A DNA stretch of 60,100 bases from Myxococcales bacterium (GCA_004193285.1 SECP01000052.1:1-60100); one strand, 5' to 3'. Shown: positions 1 to 9,676, counted from the stretch's first letter. Translations and numbers: made by a program. The notes: a model not told the origin generated them from the sequence alone.

Positions 1-26
1 GTGGCGAAGGAAGCGGTAAAGCAGGG

Positions 27-3000
27 CTACCGCGCGCTGCGGGGGGCGAAGCGAGTCAAGCTGGCGATGACCGCGACGAGCTCAGCGGGCTCGACCGGCT
101 TGGGAATGTGCATCATGAAGCCGGCGTCGAGCGCTTTGCGGCGATCTTCGGCGCGGGCATACGCGGTGAGGGCGGCGGCGGGGATGCTCTCGGCGCCGGG
201 CACGGCGCGGAACTGGCGGATGAGCGCGTAGCCGTCCTCGCCGGGCATGCCGATGTCCGAAAGCAGCAGGTCAGGCAGCTCCTGCGCGACGACGGAGAGC
301 GCCTCCGAGGCGCTGCCGGCGGAGGTGACTTTGGCGCCCAGCTGCTCGAGCACCGCCACCACCAGGTCCCTTGCATCGCCCTCGTCGTCGACGACCAAGA
401 TTTTCAGGTTCACCAGCTCGGGACGTTCGTTCAGCTCCAGCTCGCCGATGTTCGCGAACCGGTTCGCGGCGCCGCGCACCTCCGGTTTGAGCGGGGCTAC
501 CGGGAAGGTTACCGTGAACGTGCAGCCTTGCCCTTCCCCCTTGCTGTCCGCGGAGATGGTTCCGCCGTGCAGCTCCACGATGTGCCGCGAGATCGCGAGG
601 CCCAGGCCTAGGCCGCCGTGAGCGCGCGTGGTCTTGCCGTCCTCTTGTTTGAAACGCTCGAAGACGTGCGGCAAAAATTCGGGGGCTATGCCCTGACCGG
701 TGTCTGCGACGGTGATGCGGAGGCTGGAATCCACGCGCTCCAGCCGTACGTTGATGCGCCCGCCGCGCGGCGTGAACTTGATGGCGTTGCTCAGCAGGTT
801 CCACACCACTTGTCCCAGCCGGTGCGGGTCGCCGATGACGCTGCCCGCGAGCGGGTCCAGCGCGGTGATGACTTGAACCCGGCGCGCGTCGCTGGCTAGG
901 CGCAGGGAGTCGATCGCGTACTCGATGACGTGCGCGAGCCCGACCGTTTGCGCTTCCAATCGCAACTTGCCGCTGACGATGCGCGCGACGTCCAGCAAAT
1001 CTTCGATCAGCTGGGCTTGGGTCACGGCGTTGCGCTCGATGGTCTCCAGCGCGCGGTCTTGGCGCTCGGGAGGGAGCTGGCCGGCGCGCAGCAGGCGAGT
1101 CCAACCGAGCATGGCGTTGAGCGGCGTGCGCAGCTCGTGGGAGATGGTGGCCAGGAACTCGTCTTTCAGCCGATTGGCCTCGTCCGCGGTCCGCTTCGCC
1201 TCGAGCGTCGTGCGCAGCAGCTGCGCGTTGTCGATCGCCGCGCCCACGCGCTGGGCAAAGTCTTCCGCGACCCGCAAGTCCGCGTCGGTGAAGCTTCGGC
1301 CCGACTCCGCAGAGATGAAGCTGATGGCTCCGAGGACCTTGCCCCGCACGTACAGCGGCACGCACATCGTCGATTTTGCGCGGAACCACGAGAGCGCGCT
1401 CAGTCGCTCTGGCTCGGCCGCGCTGGCGCCCAGCAGCTCCGCGGAGACAGCCGGGTGAAGCTCGGAGACTCCGCTTTGCACGACGTGCGCCGCGCCAGAG
1501 GTGTCGCCAGGCTGGGGCGGCCAGCGTCGACACAGCTCTTCGGCCAGCGCCACCTTGGCCGGATCTTCGTGGGCCAGAGCGAGGCGCCGAAACGTGCCGT
1601 CCTCCTGCACGATGTCCACCGCGGCCCAGTCAGCAACGAGCGGCACGGCCAGCCGCGTGACCGCTGCGATGGTGGGGCCATAGTCGTCCTCTTCGCCCGC
1701 CCGGCCCAGCGCCGCGCTCACATCAGCGAGGAACCGGAACAGATCTTCGCTCCGCTTTTGGTCGTCGATGTCCGTGCAGGTACCAAACCAGCGGGCCACG
1801 CGCCCGGCGTCGTCGAACGCGGGCTCGGCGCGTACGAGATGCCAGCGGTAGGTACTATCGCTGGCGCGGAGCAGTCGAAATTCGGTCTCGTAGGGGGTGC
1901 CCTGTTGCACGCAAGTGCCCCATTCGGCCATCGCCGGCTCGCGGTCACCGGGGAACACGAAGTCCAGCCAGCGCTCCGCTTCGGAAGAGCCGGAGTACGC
2001 GGCCCAGCGCTGGTTGGTGTAGTCCAGCACTCCGTCGGGGCGCGCGGTCCACACCACCTGAGGCATGGAGTCCGCGAGAGCGCGTAGGTCGCGCTCGTGC
2101 TCCACGCGCGCGGAGATGTCGATAGAGGTGCCGAAGAAGCGCACGGGCCTGCCGTCGGCCGCGAAGTGCACTTTCCCCCGGACCTCGACCCAGATGATCT
2201 TGCCGTCAGGCCGAGCCACGCGGTATTCCAGCTGGTACTCTTCGCGCTGCCGCATGGCGCTCGCGATGCGCTGCTCCACGCGCTGCCGGTCGCTCGGATG
2301 AATGAGCTCCACCAGCTGGGCAAGCGACCAGCTCCGGGCTTCCTCGTCGGTACCCCAGTCCGCGCGCATCTGCGGGCTGAGCGTCACGGAGTCCTCGGTG
2401 ATGTTCCAGTCGTAAAAGCCGACCTTCGAGCTCGCGAGCGCGAGTGTGAGCTGGTCTTCACTGCGCTGCAGACGCTCCTGCGCGCGGCGCTGAGAGGTGA
2501 CGTCCTTGAGCACGAGGAGCGTCGTCTCCGGCTGCCCGAATTCGGGCGGGATGACATCAGCCGAAGCCTCGATGAAGCGCTTTCCTTGGCTCGTCTCGAG
2601 CTCGAGCGGATGATCTCGCCAGGGCGTCGAGCCCGCCGCTGCTCGTAGGGACTCGGTTCCGGCTCCCTCTACCAAGCGCGTTGCGGCGTGGTTCTGGAAC
2701 ACCACGTCGCCGGTCCCCGGGTCCAGGAACAACGTTGGCGAAGGCAGACGATGGAGCACGGACTCCAGCCAGCGCCGCTGCTGCTCTTGAGCGTGACGGG
2801 CCAGCACCTGGCCGGTCACCTCCGAGCCCATGATCATGATGCCGTCGATCTCACCGGCCGGGCTCCGGCGCGCGGCGTAGGTCAAATCGAAGTACCGCGT
2901 GCGGTCCGTGAGCGTGACCGCAATCTCGCGCAGCTCGGCGGTGACGCCGGTCCGGTACACTTCGTCCAGAATGCCGTGCACTTCGACCGATTCGGGCTGC

Positions 3001-3152
3001 GCGTCTCGCACCGTCCGGCCGGTGGCATCGAAGCCAAGCGCGCGGATGTGCGCCTGGTTCACGAATTCGAAGCGATGCTCCGGCCCCGCCAAGATGCAAA
3101 CCATCTCCGGCGTCTGTCGGAACAGGTTCGCGAAGTTTTCGTCGTCGATCAT
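27..3152 (-). CDS. Multi-PAS/GAF hybrid sensor histidine kinase with C-terminal receiver
   Basis: A 1041-residue soluble hybrid kinase. Order read from the translation: four PAS-like domains (about 5-110, 120-225, 230-355 and 360-475; the third and fourth have the PAS_3/PAC look, e.g. GTSIDIS and GTCTDID), a GAF domain (about 490-650), HisKA with the H box SHELRTPLNA (phospho-acceptor His672), a HATPase domain with N box NLLSNAIKF and G boxes DTGQG and GLGLGLAI, then a receiver domain with phospho-acceptor Asp966 in LLLSDIGMP and the conserved Lys in IPKP. No transmembrane segment is visible, so it should sense cytoplasmic signals. His-to-Asp transfer inside one chain is expected for hybrid kinases. 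No response regulator or phosphotransfer protein lies nearby, so the partner is elsewhere. ATG start at 3152 is the first in frame; no strong ribosome binding site is seen. The signal is unknown. Confidence 0.93.
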   Translation of the reverse strand: MIDDENFANLFRQTPEMVCILAGPEHRFEFVNQAHIRALGFDATGRTVRDAQPESVEVHGILDEVYRTGVTAELREIAVTLTDRTRYFDLTYAARRSPAGEIDGIMIMGSEVTGQVLARHAQEQQRRWLESVLHRLPSPTLFLDPGTGDVVFQNHAATRLVEGAGTESLRAAAGSTPWRDHPLELETSQGKRFIEASADVIPPEFGQPETTLLVLKDVTSQRRAQERLQRSEDQLTLALASSKVGFYDWNITEDSVTLSPQMRADWGTDEEARSWSLAQLVELIHPSDRQRVEQRIASAMRQREEYQLEYRVARPDGKIIWVEVRGKVHFAADGRPVRFFGTSIDISARVEHERDLRALADSMPQVVWTARPDGVLDYTNQRWAAYSGSSEAERWLDFVFPGDREPAMAEWGTCVQQGTPYETEFRLLRASDSTYRWHLVRAEPAFDDAGRVARWFGTCTDIDDQKRSEDLFRFLADVSAALGRAGEEDDYGPTIAAVTRLAVPLVADWAAVDIVQEDGTFRRLALAHEDPAKVALAEELCRRWPPQPGDTSGAAHVVQSGVSELHPAVSAELLGASAAEPERLSALSWFRAKSTMCVPLYVRGKVLGAISFISAESGRSFTDADLRVAEDFAQRVGAAIDNAQLLRTTLEAKRTADEANRLKDEFLATISHELRTPLNAMLGWTRLLRAGQLPPERQDRALETIERNAVTQAQLIEDLLDVARIVSGKLRLEAQTVGLAHVIEYAIDSLRLASDARRVQVITALDPLAGSVIGDPHRLGQVVWNLLSNAIKFTPRGGRINVRLERVDSSLRITVADTGQGIAPEFLPHVFERFKQEDGKTTRAHGGLGLGLAISRHIVELHGGTISADSKGEGQGCTFTVTFPVAPLKPEVRGAANRFANIGELELNERPELVNLKILVVDDEGDARDLVVAVLEQLGAKVTSAGSASEALSVVAQELPDLLLSDIGMPGEDGYALIRQFRAVPGAESIPAAALTAYARAEDRRKALDAGFMMHIPKPVEPAELVAVIASLTRFAPRSAR

Positions 3153-3264
3153 CGCCGGCAGAGCGAACCCATCATTTGGGCGGGCGCGCCCGGGTGAGCG
3201 CCGTCCGGGCGCGACCGGATTCGCAGCGGGCGATTTCGAAAGCTCACGGCACCCCGACGCGTGA

Positions 3265-3513
3265 TCACTCGGACAGCCGCTGCCGAAAATCGATCAGCGA
3301 TTGCTTCATTTCTCGAGCGAGCTGCGCGGTGGCTCCGAGAACACTGCCGCCGTCCGCGCTGACTCGGTGCTCCAGGCTCTCCAGCTGAGTCTCGAGCTCT
3401 TGCCACTTGTCCTTGGCATCCAGCTGAGCGAGGTGCAGCCGCACCCGGATCTCGTCACGGAGCTGGGCCAGCGTGCTGAACTGGACCCCCTCGTCCTTGC
3501 TTGCTTCATTCAT
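3265..3513 (-). CDS. Small coiled-coil protein, function unknown
   Basis: An 82-residue acidic, helix-rich protein with heptad-like spacing of Leu and Val through most of its length (QLRDEIRVRLHLAQLD, then LETQLESLEHRV) and no signal peptide. I do not recognise a named family. It looks like the small helical proteins often annotated only as hypothetical in myxobacteria. An upstream TTG at 3525 is possible, but the ATG at 3513 (MNEASKDE) is the better start. It is transcribed in the same direction as the hybrid kinase, 112 bases upstream of it, and divergently from exonuclease III. It could be cotranscribed with the kinase, but nothing links their functions. Confidence 0.65.
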   Translation of the reverse strand: MNEASKDEGVQFSTLAQLRDEIRVRLHLAQLDAKDKWQELETQLESLEHRVSADGGSVLGATAQLAREMKQSLIDFRQRLSE

Positions 3514-3684
3514 GCGACTGAGCAATGCAAGCTTCAGGCCGCCGCGAATGGCCGGATTTGTCGCACCGGAGCTCCCATTCGCGTGGCGACGTGCACCGGC
3601 GCGGAGCCCAGAGTGGCAAGTTTGCGCGCAGAGCCACGGGTCCTTCGCCGCGCTCGGAGCCGGGTCGTTTTGCTAGAAAGCGGC

Positions 3685-4530
3685 ATGCGCATCGCTACTT
3701 GGAACGTCAATTCGCTGCCGGCTCGGCTGGAGAAGGTGAGCTGGTGGCTGGAGCGCGTTCGGCCGGACGTCTTGCTGCTCCAGGAGACGAAGGTGACGGA
3801 CGACGATGCCCCCTTCGAGGAGCTCGCCCGCCACGGCTATCAGTTGGCGCACCACGGGGAGGGGAGATGGAACGGCGTTGCCATCGCGAGTTTGCACCGC
3901 ATCTCGGACGTGGTCGTCAATTTCGGAGCGCCGCTCGCGCCCGCGACGACGGCAGACGTCGGCGACGACGAGCCGCTCGCGGAGGCGCGCATGATCGCAG
4001 CGCGCACCGGCGGGGTGCGCGTGGTGAGCATCTACGCGCCGAATGGGCGTTCGCTCGGGTCGCCCTTCTACGCAGCCAAGCTGGCCTGGTTCGAGCGGCT
4101 CGCGCGCTGGTGTCGCGAAGCCTGTGATCCGGCGGAGGCGCTCGTGATCGGCGGCGACTTCAACGTCGCTCCCTCCGATCAGGACGTGTGGGACTCTGCT
4201 GCGTGCCATGGCGGCACGCACGTTTCCGCGCCCGAGCGCGCGGCGCTCCAAACCTTGCAGAGCTGGGGACTACGAGACGCATACCGGCTCCGCCACCCCG
4301 AACAGCAGCGCTTCACGTGGTGGGACTACCGAGCGGGCGCGTTTCACAAGAATCTGGGCATGCGCATCGATCATTTCTTCGTCAGCGAGCCGGTGGCAGC
4401 GCGCCTGCAGTGGATCGAAGTGGATCGCGAAGCGCGGAAGGGAAAGCCCACGCCTTCTGATCATGCGCCGCTCGTCATGGATCTGGACGAGCCAGGCCAA
4501 CCCTTCGACGCCGGGTGGACCGCGCGTTGA
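3685..4530 (+). CDS. xth: Exodeoxyribonuclease III (AP endonuclease)
   Basis: A 281-residue member of the exonuclease III/APE1 family of the endonuclease-exonuclease-phosphatase fold. It starts MRIATWNVNS, the canonical beginning of XthA. Glu34 in LLQETK is the metal ligand, IGGDFNVAP holds the catalytic Asp/Asn pair, RIDHFF is the typical WRIDY-region equivalent, and the terminal PSDHAPL supplies the catalytic His. The length matches the family (about 260-290). The reading frame extends upstream to 3301, but that extension has no homology-like content, and ATG 3685 gives the conserved N-terminus. It should incise abasic sites and trim 3' ends in base excision repair. It converges with the ABC permease, with only 5 bases between stops. 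Other EEP phosphodiesterases are possible but less likely given these motifs. Confidence 0.93.
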   Translation: MRIATWNVNSLPARLEKVSWWLERVRPDVLLLQETKVTDDDAPFEELARHGYQLAHHGEGRWNGVAIASLHRISDVVVNFGAPLAPATTADVGDDEPLAEARMIAARTGGVRVVSIYAPNGRSLGSPFYAAKLAWFERLARWCREACDPAEALVIGGDFNVAPSDQDVWDSAACHGGTHVSAPERAALQTLQSWGLRDAYRLRHPEQQRFTWWDYRAGAFHKNLGMRIDHFFVSEPVAARLQWIEVDREARKGKPTPSDHAPLVMDLDEPGQPFDAGWTAR

Positions 4531-4535
4531 TGGTA

Positions 4536-5348
4536 TCAGCGCTCTTGATGATACAGACGCATCGCTAGCGGCGCGCTCACGAGAACGATGAGCGCGGACG
4601 CAGCCAGCACCCAGAGCACGTCCGCCGCCGCCGCGCTGCCGTGCATCAACCCGCGAGAGGCGCTGGCCAAGCGCGTGACCGGGTTGTGGCGGACGGCGGC
4701 CTGCAGCCAACCAGGCATGGTCTCCATCTTGACGAAGATGTCGCTCGCGAACGTGAGCGGCATCAAAAACAAGAAGCTCGTCGTCATCACCGACTCGGGA
4801 TTTTTTACCTTCATGCCGAAGATGATCCAAATCCACGATACGGAGAAGGCGAACACCAGCACGAGGCCAAAGGCGAGCAGTACCCCGAGAGGCCCCGCCG
4901 CCGGGCGAAAGCCCAAGATGATGCCGAGCACCACGATCAAGGTCGCGGCGACGGAGTAGCGGAACAAGTCTCCCGCGAGGGCGCCAAGAACGGGCGCCGG
5001 CTGCCACATCGGCAATGACCGGAATCGGTCGAACAGGCCCTTCTGAATATCGGTGTTCAGGCCTACGCCGGTGTAAACCGTGATGAACAAGACCGTCTGC
5101 ACCAAGATGCCGGGCAGCAGGTACTGCAGGTAGACGCGCGGGGAGCCGGCGAGCGCGCCGCCGAACATGTACGTGAACAGCAGCGTGAACATGATGGGCG
5201 TGACCGTTACGTCGAACAGCTGGAACGGCACGTGCTTGATCTTGAGCATCGCGCGCCACGCCAGCGTGAGCACGGCCGAGAGTGCGGAGGGCGGGGCCGG
5301 GCGCGCTTGGAGGGAGAGCGCGTCACTGCGCGTGGGAATGTCGTTCAT
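4536..5348 (-). CDS. ABC transporter permease, DrrB/ABC-2 type
   Basis: A 270-residue integral membrane protein with six predicted hydrophobic segments and the ABC-2 pattern of a cytosolic N-terminus (FQLFDVTVTPIMFTLLFTYM), an ILVQTVLF stretch, and a RFRSLPMW loop typical of DrrB-like exporters (RFRSLPIARS in relatives). It follows the ATPase gene directly: the ATPase stops at 5351 and this gene begins at ATG 5348. A GTG at 5354, overlapping the ATPase stop as GTGA, is an alternative start that adds two residues. With the ATPase it should form a homodimeric-permease exporter for a hydrophobic or antibiotic-like substrate. The transported molecule cannot be read from sequence. The gene is the last of a three-gene coupled operon. 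Confidence 0.93.
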   Translation of the reverse strand: MNDIPTRSDALSLQARPAPPSALSAVLTLAWRAMLKIKHVPFQLFDVTVTPIMFTLLFTYMFGGALAGSPRVYLQYLLPGILVQTVLFITVYTGVGLNTDIQKGLFDRFRSLPMWQPAPVLGALAGDLFRYSVAATLIVVLGIILGFRPAAGPLGVLLAFGLVLVFAFSVSWIWIIFGMKVKNPESVMTTSFLFLMPLTFASDIFVKMETMPGWLQAAVRHNPVTRLASASRGLMHGSAAAADVLWVLAASALIVLVSAPLAMRLYHQER

Positions 5349-5350
5349 GG

Positions 5351-6322
5351 TCACGAAGCCGCTCCTGCCGCAGGGGCGGCCGCGTTTTCCGCAGGCCGCC
5401 CGGTGAGCGCGAAGAATACGTCGTCCAGGCTCGGCGCCCCGAGGGCAAAGTCCGTGAGCTGAATTCCCGCGCCGGAGAGGGCGCTGAGGACGCTCGCGGC
5501 GTCGGCCGCGCCCTTCACGTTGACGGAGAGCGCGGTGGGATCCGTATTGGGCAACACCGCGTCCCCCACGACGCGGGCGATCAGCGCCTGCGCTTCCGCG
5601 CGACGATCCGGATCGGCCAGCTGCAAGCGCAGCGCGCTGCCGCCGAGTGATGCCTTCAGCTCCTGGCTGGTGCCTTCCGCGATCACTCGGCCATGGTCGA
5701 TCACGGCCATTCGTTCCGCCAGCTTGTCGGCCTCTTCCAAGTACTGCGTCGTGAGCAGCACGGTGGTGCCCTCGGCGGCGATTTGCCGCACGAGGTCCCA
5801 AACTTGGTTGCGGCTGCGCGGGTCGAGCCCGGTGGTGGGCTCGTCCAAGAACAAAAGCTCAGGGCGGGTGACCAGGCTGGCCGCGATGTCGATGCGGCGC
5901 CGCATCCCTCCGGAGAAGCTCCGAACTTGCTTGCCGCTCGCCTCGGAGAGGCCAAACGCGTCCAAGAGCTCCGCCGCGCGCTTTCGGGCATCCCGCCAGG
6001 ACATACCGAGGAGGCGGCTGACGAGCACGAGGTTCTCGTGCCCCGTCAAATCCTCGTCCACCGACGCGTACTGACCCGTCAGGCTCACCTTCTGCCGCAC
6101 CTCGGCCGCGCGCTGCACGACATCCAACCCCAGCACGCGCGCGCTGCCGGAGGTTGGCTTGAGCAGCGTGGAGAGCACGCGGATTGTCGTCGTTTTGCCG
6201 GCCCCGTTCGGGCCGAGCACGCCGTACACCGTGCCGCTTTCAACCGTGAGGTCCAGCCCGGCCAGCGCGCGCGTCTCCCCGTAGTGCTTCGTGAGGCCTT
6301 GCGTCTCGATGGCGTGGGTCAT
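5351..6322 (-). CDS. ABC transporter ATP-binding protein, DrrA family
   Basis: A 323-residue nucleotide-binding subunit. Walker A is GPNGAGKTT (37-45), the signature is SFSGGMRRR, Walker B is LLFLDEP followed by TTGLDPRSRNQVW (D-loop), and the H-loop is TTQYLEEAD. The GMRRRIDIAASL stretch and the roughly 100-residue C-terminal extension, with the SLDDVFFALTG end motif, are characteristic of DrrA-type multidrug or antibiotic exporters. The ATG at 6322 overlaps the TGA of the upstream lipoprotein gene (6319-6321), so the two are translationally coupled. It powers the permease encoded immediately downstream. Substrate unknown. Confidence 0.95.
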   Translation of the reverse strand: MTHAIETQGLTKHYGETRALAGLDLTVESGTVYGVLGPNGAGKTTTIRVLSTLLKPTSGSARVLGLDVVQRAAEVRQKVSLTGQYASVDEDLTGHENLVLVSRLLGMSWRDARKRAAELLDAFGLSEASGKQVRSFSGGMRRRIDIAASLVTRPELLFLDEPTTGLDPRSRNQVWDLVRQIAAEGTTVLLTTQYLEEADKLAERMAVIDHGRVIAEGTSQELKASLGGSALRLQLADPDRRAEAQALIARVVGDAVLPNTDPTALSVNVKGAADAASVLSALSGAGIQLTDFALGAPSLDDVFFALTGRPAENAAAPAAGAAS

Positions 6323-8070
6323 GGCAAAATGGAGACCACCTTGGCTTGGCTGAAGGTCTCGTTCAAGGTGATCCAGAGCTCGCGCCGTTCGGGGCTGTAC
6401 GAGACGAAAGCTCCCGAGCTCGCGTCGCCAGTGTTTACGGCGCGGGGCTCTCCGCCGACCAAGATCTCTGGGCGGTTGCCGATATCCACGTTTTGCAGCA
6501 CGAAAATGGGCTTGTCCACGGGCTTGCCGGCGGCGGGCGCAAACGTGAAGGAGGCTCCTCCGTCGCTCGCCTCCACGTAGTACGCGGCGTAAGTGTCGTT
6601 GTAGCCGCTCACCAGCTTCTTGAGCTGCGCGGCGCCGGGTCCGGCCGCAATCGACGCGGTGACCTTGCCGCGCGTCACCTGCTCCAGCTTGGCGGAGCCG
6701 AGCGCGTCGACCGCTTGCTTCACGAGCGCTACGTCACCCTCGGCGCTGCACTGCGCGCCTTCGTAGCGACACTTGGGGCCGAGCACCACGAACGTGGCGT
6801 AGGAGCGGTCTCCCCGCCCGTCCGCCACGCCCGAGTAGTCGAACAGGTCGTAGCTGGATGCTCCGAGCCAGCCGTACGGGGACCCCCACGCCATCAGCTT
6901 CGTGCCGGTACCTTCGGCGATCGGCTTGGCGGCGCCGGCGTCCCAGTCATAGTTCATGAGCTGGTAGGGCCAGCCGTTGACGCAAGGCATCGAGTAGACG
7001 CGTGCGTCGCCGAAGGCGTTGCAGTCACCCTTGCTCGGGTAGGCAGCGGCGGACTGCTGCCCGCGCAAGCGCCCCACCACGTAGTCGCCGTAACCCAGGC
7101 TCTTGTCGCCAGGCACGGTTTGCACGATGCCCATCTCCGCGTTCACGGTTTTGGTCCAGGCATGGCTGTAGTTCACCGTGTTCGGCGTGTCGTAGGTCCA
7201 CGGCGACGCCAGGGACAGCTCCGCGCCCGTCGTCGCGAACGCGAGCTCGAAGTCCCCCCAGGACACACCACCGACGGCGTCGCCTTCGCCCTTGTCGCCC
7301 GCGCCGTCGAAGTTGAGTGAACCGTAGGGCCCGCGCACGTCCATTCGGTACGCGTCGAAGTCCACGCCGTTCGGGTTTTCGGCGTCGCTCACCTTCCAGG
7401 TCACCGACCACACCGGGTGATCGCGCCCCGTGGCGACCAGCCACTCGATGACCACCGGGATCGCGATACCTTCGCCGCCGCCCTCTTGGTCGCGATCGTA
7501 CACCAGCTCCACGCGGTGGATGGCGTGATGACCGCCGACGAATGCGGTGGTTTCTACTCGGGTCGGCTCGTTCGCCTTGCCTAGCGGCGAATTGCCCGTT
7601 TGCGTGTTGTGCGAGACGACGTAACCGAACCCGGCGTGACCCCAAGCGTCGTCCCCCACCGAGCGCTCGGTCACTTCTTCCGGATCTCCGGCAACCCCGC
7701 CCAAAAAGCTGAAGTCATACTGATACAGGTAGCCGTAGAGCGACATCGTCCGCAGGGCGTGCTGCGAGTCCCGCCACGACAGCTCCATCGTGCGGGGCGA
7801 GGTCGCGGCGACTCCCTCTGGATCGGCGCGGCCCGCCTGCTGCGAAATCGTGACGCTGTCGGAGGAATCCTCGAGGTCACCTTCGACGCCCGGGCTGCCC
7901 GCGTTGCTCTCGCTGCCCGCGCTCGCGCCCCCTGGGGAAGGCGCTCCGGCGCTGCCCGGCGCGCCTCCACCCCCGTCCTCCGCACCGGGACCCGAGCCTT
8001 CGCTACCCGAGCCGCACGCTACGACCAGACCCAAACCGAGCGACGCAGCGGCGCAGATTTTGAGGAACAT
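6319..8070 (-). CDS. Large secreted lipoprotein of unknown function coupled to ABC exporter
   Basis: A 583-residue predicted lipoprotein. The start at 8070 gives MFLKICAAASLGLGLVVACGS, a clean signal with lipobox VVAC; the open frame runs further upstream but that part is not signal-like. Residues 20-65 are a Gly/Ser/Ala spacer. The mature part is rich in aromatic residues, Gly and Asp, with four cysteines around PSKGDCNAF, YSMPCVN, GPKCRYEGAQC, and a beta-sheet-like C-terminal half ending in SYSPERRELWITLNE. This resembles carbohydrate-active or carbohydrate-binding surface proteins, but I cannot assign a family. The unusual feature is its ATGA overlap with a DrrA/DrrB exporter operon. Confidence 0.85.
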   Translation of the reverse strand: MFLKICAAASLGLGLVVACGSGSEGSGPGAEDGGGGAPGSAGAPSPGGASAGSESNAGSPGVEGDLEDSSDSVTISQQAGRADPEGVAATSPRTMELSWRDSQHALRTMSLYGYLYQYDFSFLGGVAGDPEEVTERSVGDDAWGHAGFGYVVSHNTQTGNSPLGKANEPTRVETTAFVGGHHAIHRVELVYDRDQEGGGEGIAIPVVIEWLVATGRDHPVWSVTWKVSDAENPNGVDFDAYRMDVRGPYGSLNFDGAGDKGEGDAVGGVSWGDFELAFATTGAELSLASPWTYDTPNTVNYSHAWTKTVNAEMGIVQTVPGDKSLGYGDYVVGRLRGQQSAAAYPSKGDCNAFGDARVYSMPCVNGWPYQLMNYDWDAGAAKPIAEGTGTKLMAWGSPYGWLGASSYDLFDYSGVADGRGDRSYATFVVLGPKCRYEGAQCSAEGDVALVKQAVDALGSAKLEQVTRGKVTASIAAGPGAAQLKKLVSGYNDTYAAYYVEASDGGASFTFAPAAGKPVDKPIFVLQNVDIGNRPEILVGGEPRAVNTGDASSGAFVSYSPERRELWITLNETFSQAKVVSILP

Positions 8071-8257
8071 AGCGCCCAAAACTAGCACTTGGGCTGTGCC
8101 CTCCCGAGCGGCATTGTGCGCCGCTCGCACGTGAGTGGACGCGCGAGCGATGGCGCGCTCTCGCGTCAAAACGAGCGCTCCAGCGCCCGCCCGCGGGCCG
8201 CTCACCTCGGTGAAGAAACGGCCGGCTCGGTTGGCGACGCCCTGGTATAGCCAAGCC

Positions 8258-9676
8258 ATGCAGGTGAGCGAGCGCACGGCGACCTGGGTGGCCGAGGAGT
8301 TCGAGCAATCGATCGTGCCGACGCTATGCCGGTACATCGAGATCCCCAACAAGTCGCCGTCGTTCGACCCGGAGTGGCGAAAGAACGGTCACATGGAGCG
8401 AGCGGTCGAGCTGCTCACGGCGTGGGCGAAGACGCAGCTCCCGGCGGATGCCACCCTCGAGGTGGTGCGGCTCGGCGAACGTACGCCGGTCATCTTCATC
8501 GAGGTACCGGGCCGCGGCGCTCAGGATGCCGGCACGGTGCTGCTGTATGGGCACCTGGACAAACAGCCGGAGATGACCGGCTGGCGCGAAGGCTTGGGCC
8601 CTTGGCAGCCGGTGCTCGAGGGGGACAAGCTCTACGGCCGCGGCGGCGCGGACGACGGCTACGCGCTCTTTGCTTCGCTCACTGCGCTGAACGCCGCGCG
8701 CCGTGATGGCTTGCCTCACGCGCGCGCGGTCATCCTGATCGAGGCCTGCGAGGAGTCGGGCAGCTACGACTTGCCCGCCTACATCGAGCACCTCGCGCCC
8801 CGCCTTGGCGAGCTTTCGCTGGTGATTTGCCTGGACTCTGGCTGCGCCAACTACGACCAGCTGTGGTCGACCACATCGCTCCGCGGGGTCGTCGTGGGCA
8901 AGCTGGAGGTGTCGCTGCTCACGGAGGGCGTGCACTCCGGTGACGGCACCGGTGTCGTAGCCGCCAGCGAGCGCGTGGTGCGCGTCTTGCTGGACCGCTT
9001 GGAGAACAGCCGCACCGGCGCCATGTTGGTGCCGGAGCTGGAGGCGCCCATCCCGCCGCAGCGGCAGCAGCAAGCGGCGCGCTCGGCAGAGGTCCTCGGC
9101 TCTGCGGTCTTCGACAAATTTCCGCTGCAGCCTGGCGTCTCGCCGGTCACGGAGAGCGTGGAGGAGCTCATTTTGAATCGCACCTGGCGCCCGGGCCTCG
9201 TCATCACGGGCGCGGACGGCCTACCGCCGATCAGCAACGCCGGTAACGTGCTGCGACCTCACACGCGGCTCAAGCTTTCGATTCGGATCCCGCCGCGAGT
9301 GGATCCGCGCGTCGCGACGGCGGCGATCAAGCGTGTGCTCGAGCAAGACCCGCCGTACGGCGCCAAGGTGTCTTTCAGTGAAGCGGGCGGCGCCGCGGGC
9401 TGGGACGCGCCAGAGCTTCAGCCCTGGCTCGAGCGCTGCTTGGAAGAAGCCTCTCAGCGCCACTTCGGCAAGCCCGCGATGTACCTGGGTGAAGGCGGCA
9501 CCATCCCCTTCATGTACATGTTGGGGGAGAAGTTCCCTCGAGCGCAGTTTTGCATCACGGGCGTGCTCGGGCCGGGCTCCAACGCGCACGGTCCGAACGA
9601 GTTCTTGCACCTGCCGACCGCGCGGCGGCTCACGCTGTGCGTCGCAGAGGTGCTCGCCGCGCACGCAACGCGCTGA
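8258..9676 (+). CDS. M20 family metallopeptidase (dipeptidase-like)
   Basis: A 472-residue M20 peptidase. Seen motifs: YGHLDKQPE (first zinc His and catalytic Asp), LYGRGGADDGY (bridging Asp), IEACEESGS (catalytic Glu and zinc Glu), LDSGCANYD (zinc Asp) and GSNAHGPNEFL (final zinc His). A lid-domain insertion lies around 215-390, as in dimeric members. The ATG at 8258 begins MQVSERTATW; the frame is open upstream to 8135 but that part lacks conservation-like sequence. No signal peptide, so it is cytoplasmic; it likely cleaves dipeptides or small N-blocked peptides. It is transcribed divergently from the 6319-8070 lipoprotein across a 187-base spacer. Exact substrate specificity (carnosinase-like or succinyl-diaminopimelate-like) is not resolvable. 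Confidence 0.92.
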   Translation: MQVSERTATWVAEEFEQSIVPTLCRYIEIPNKSPSFDPEWRKNGHMERAVELLTAWAKTQLPADATLEVVRLGERTPVIFIEVPGRGAQDAGTVLLYGHLDKQPEMTGWREGLGPWQPVLEGDKLYGRGGADDGYALFASLTALNAARRDGLPHARAVILIEACEESGSYDLPAYIEHLAPRLGELSLVICLDSGCANYDQLWSTTSLRGVVVGKLEVSLLTEGVHSGDGTGVVAASERVVRVLLDRLENSRTGAMLVPELEAPIPPQRQQQAARSAEVLGSAVFDKFPLQPGVSPVTESVEELILNRTWRPGLVITGADGLPPISNAGNVLRPHTRLKLSIRIPPRVDPRVATAAIKRVLEQDPPYGAKVSFSEAGGAAGWDAPELQPWLERCLEEASQRHFGKPAMYLGEGGTIPFMYMLGEKFPRAQFCITGVLGPGSNAHGPNEFLHLPTARRLTLCVAEVLAAHATR

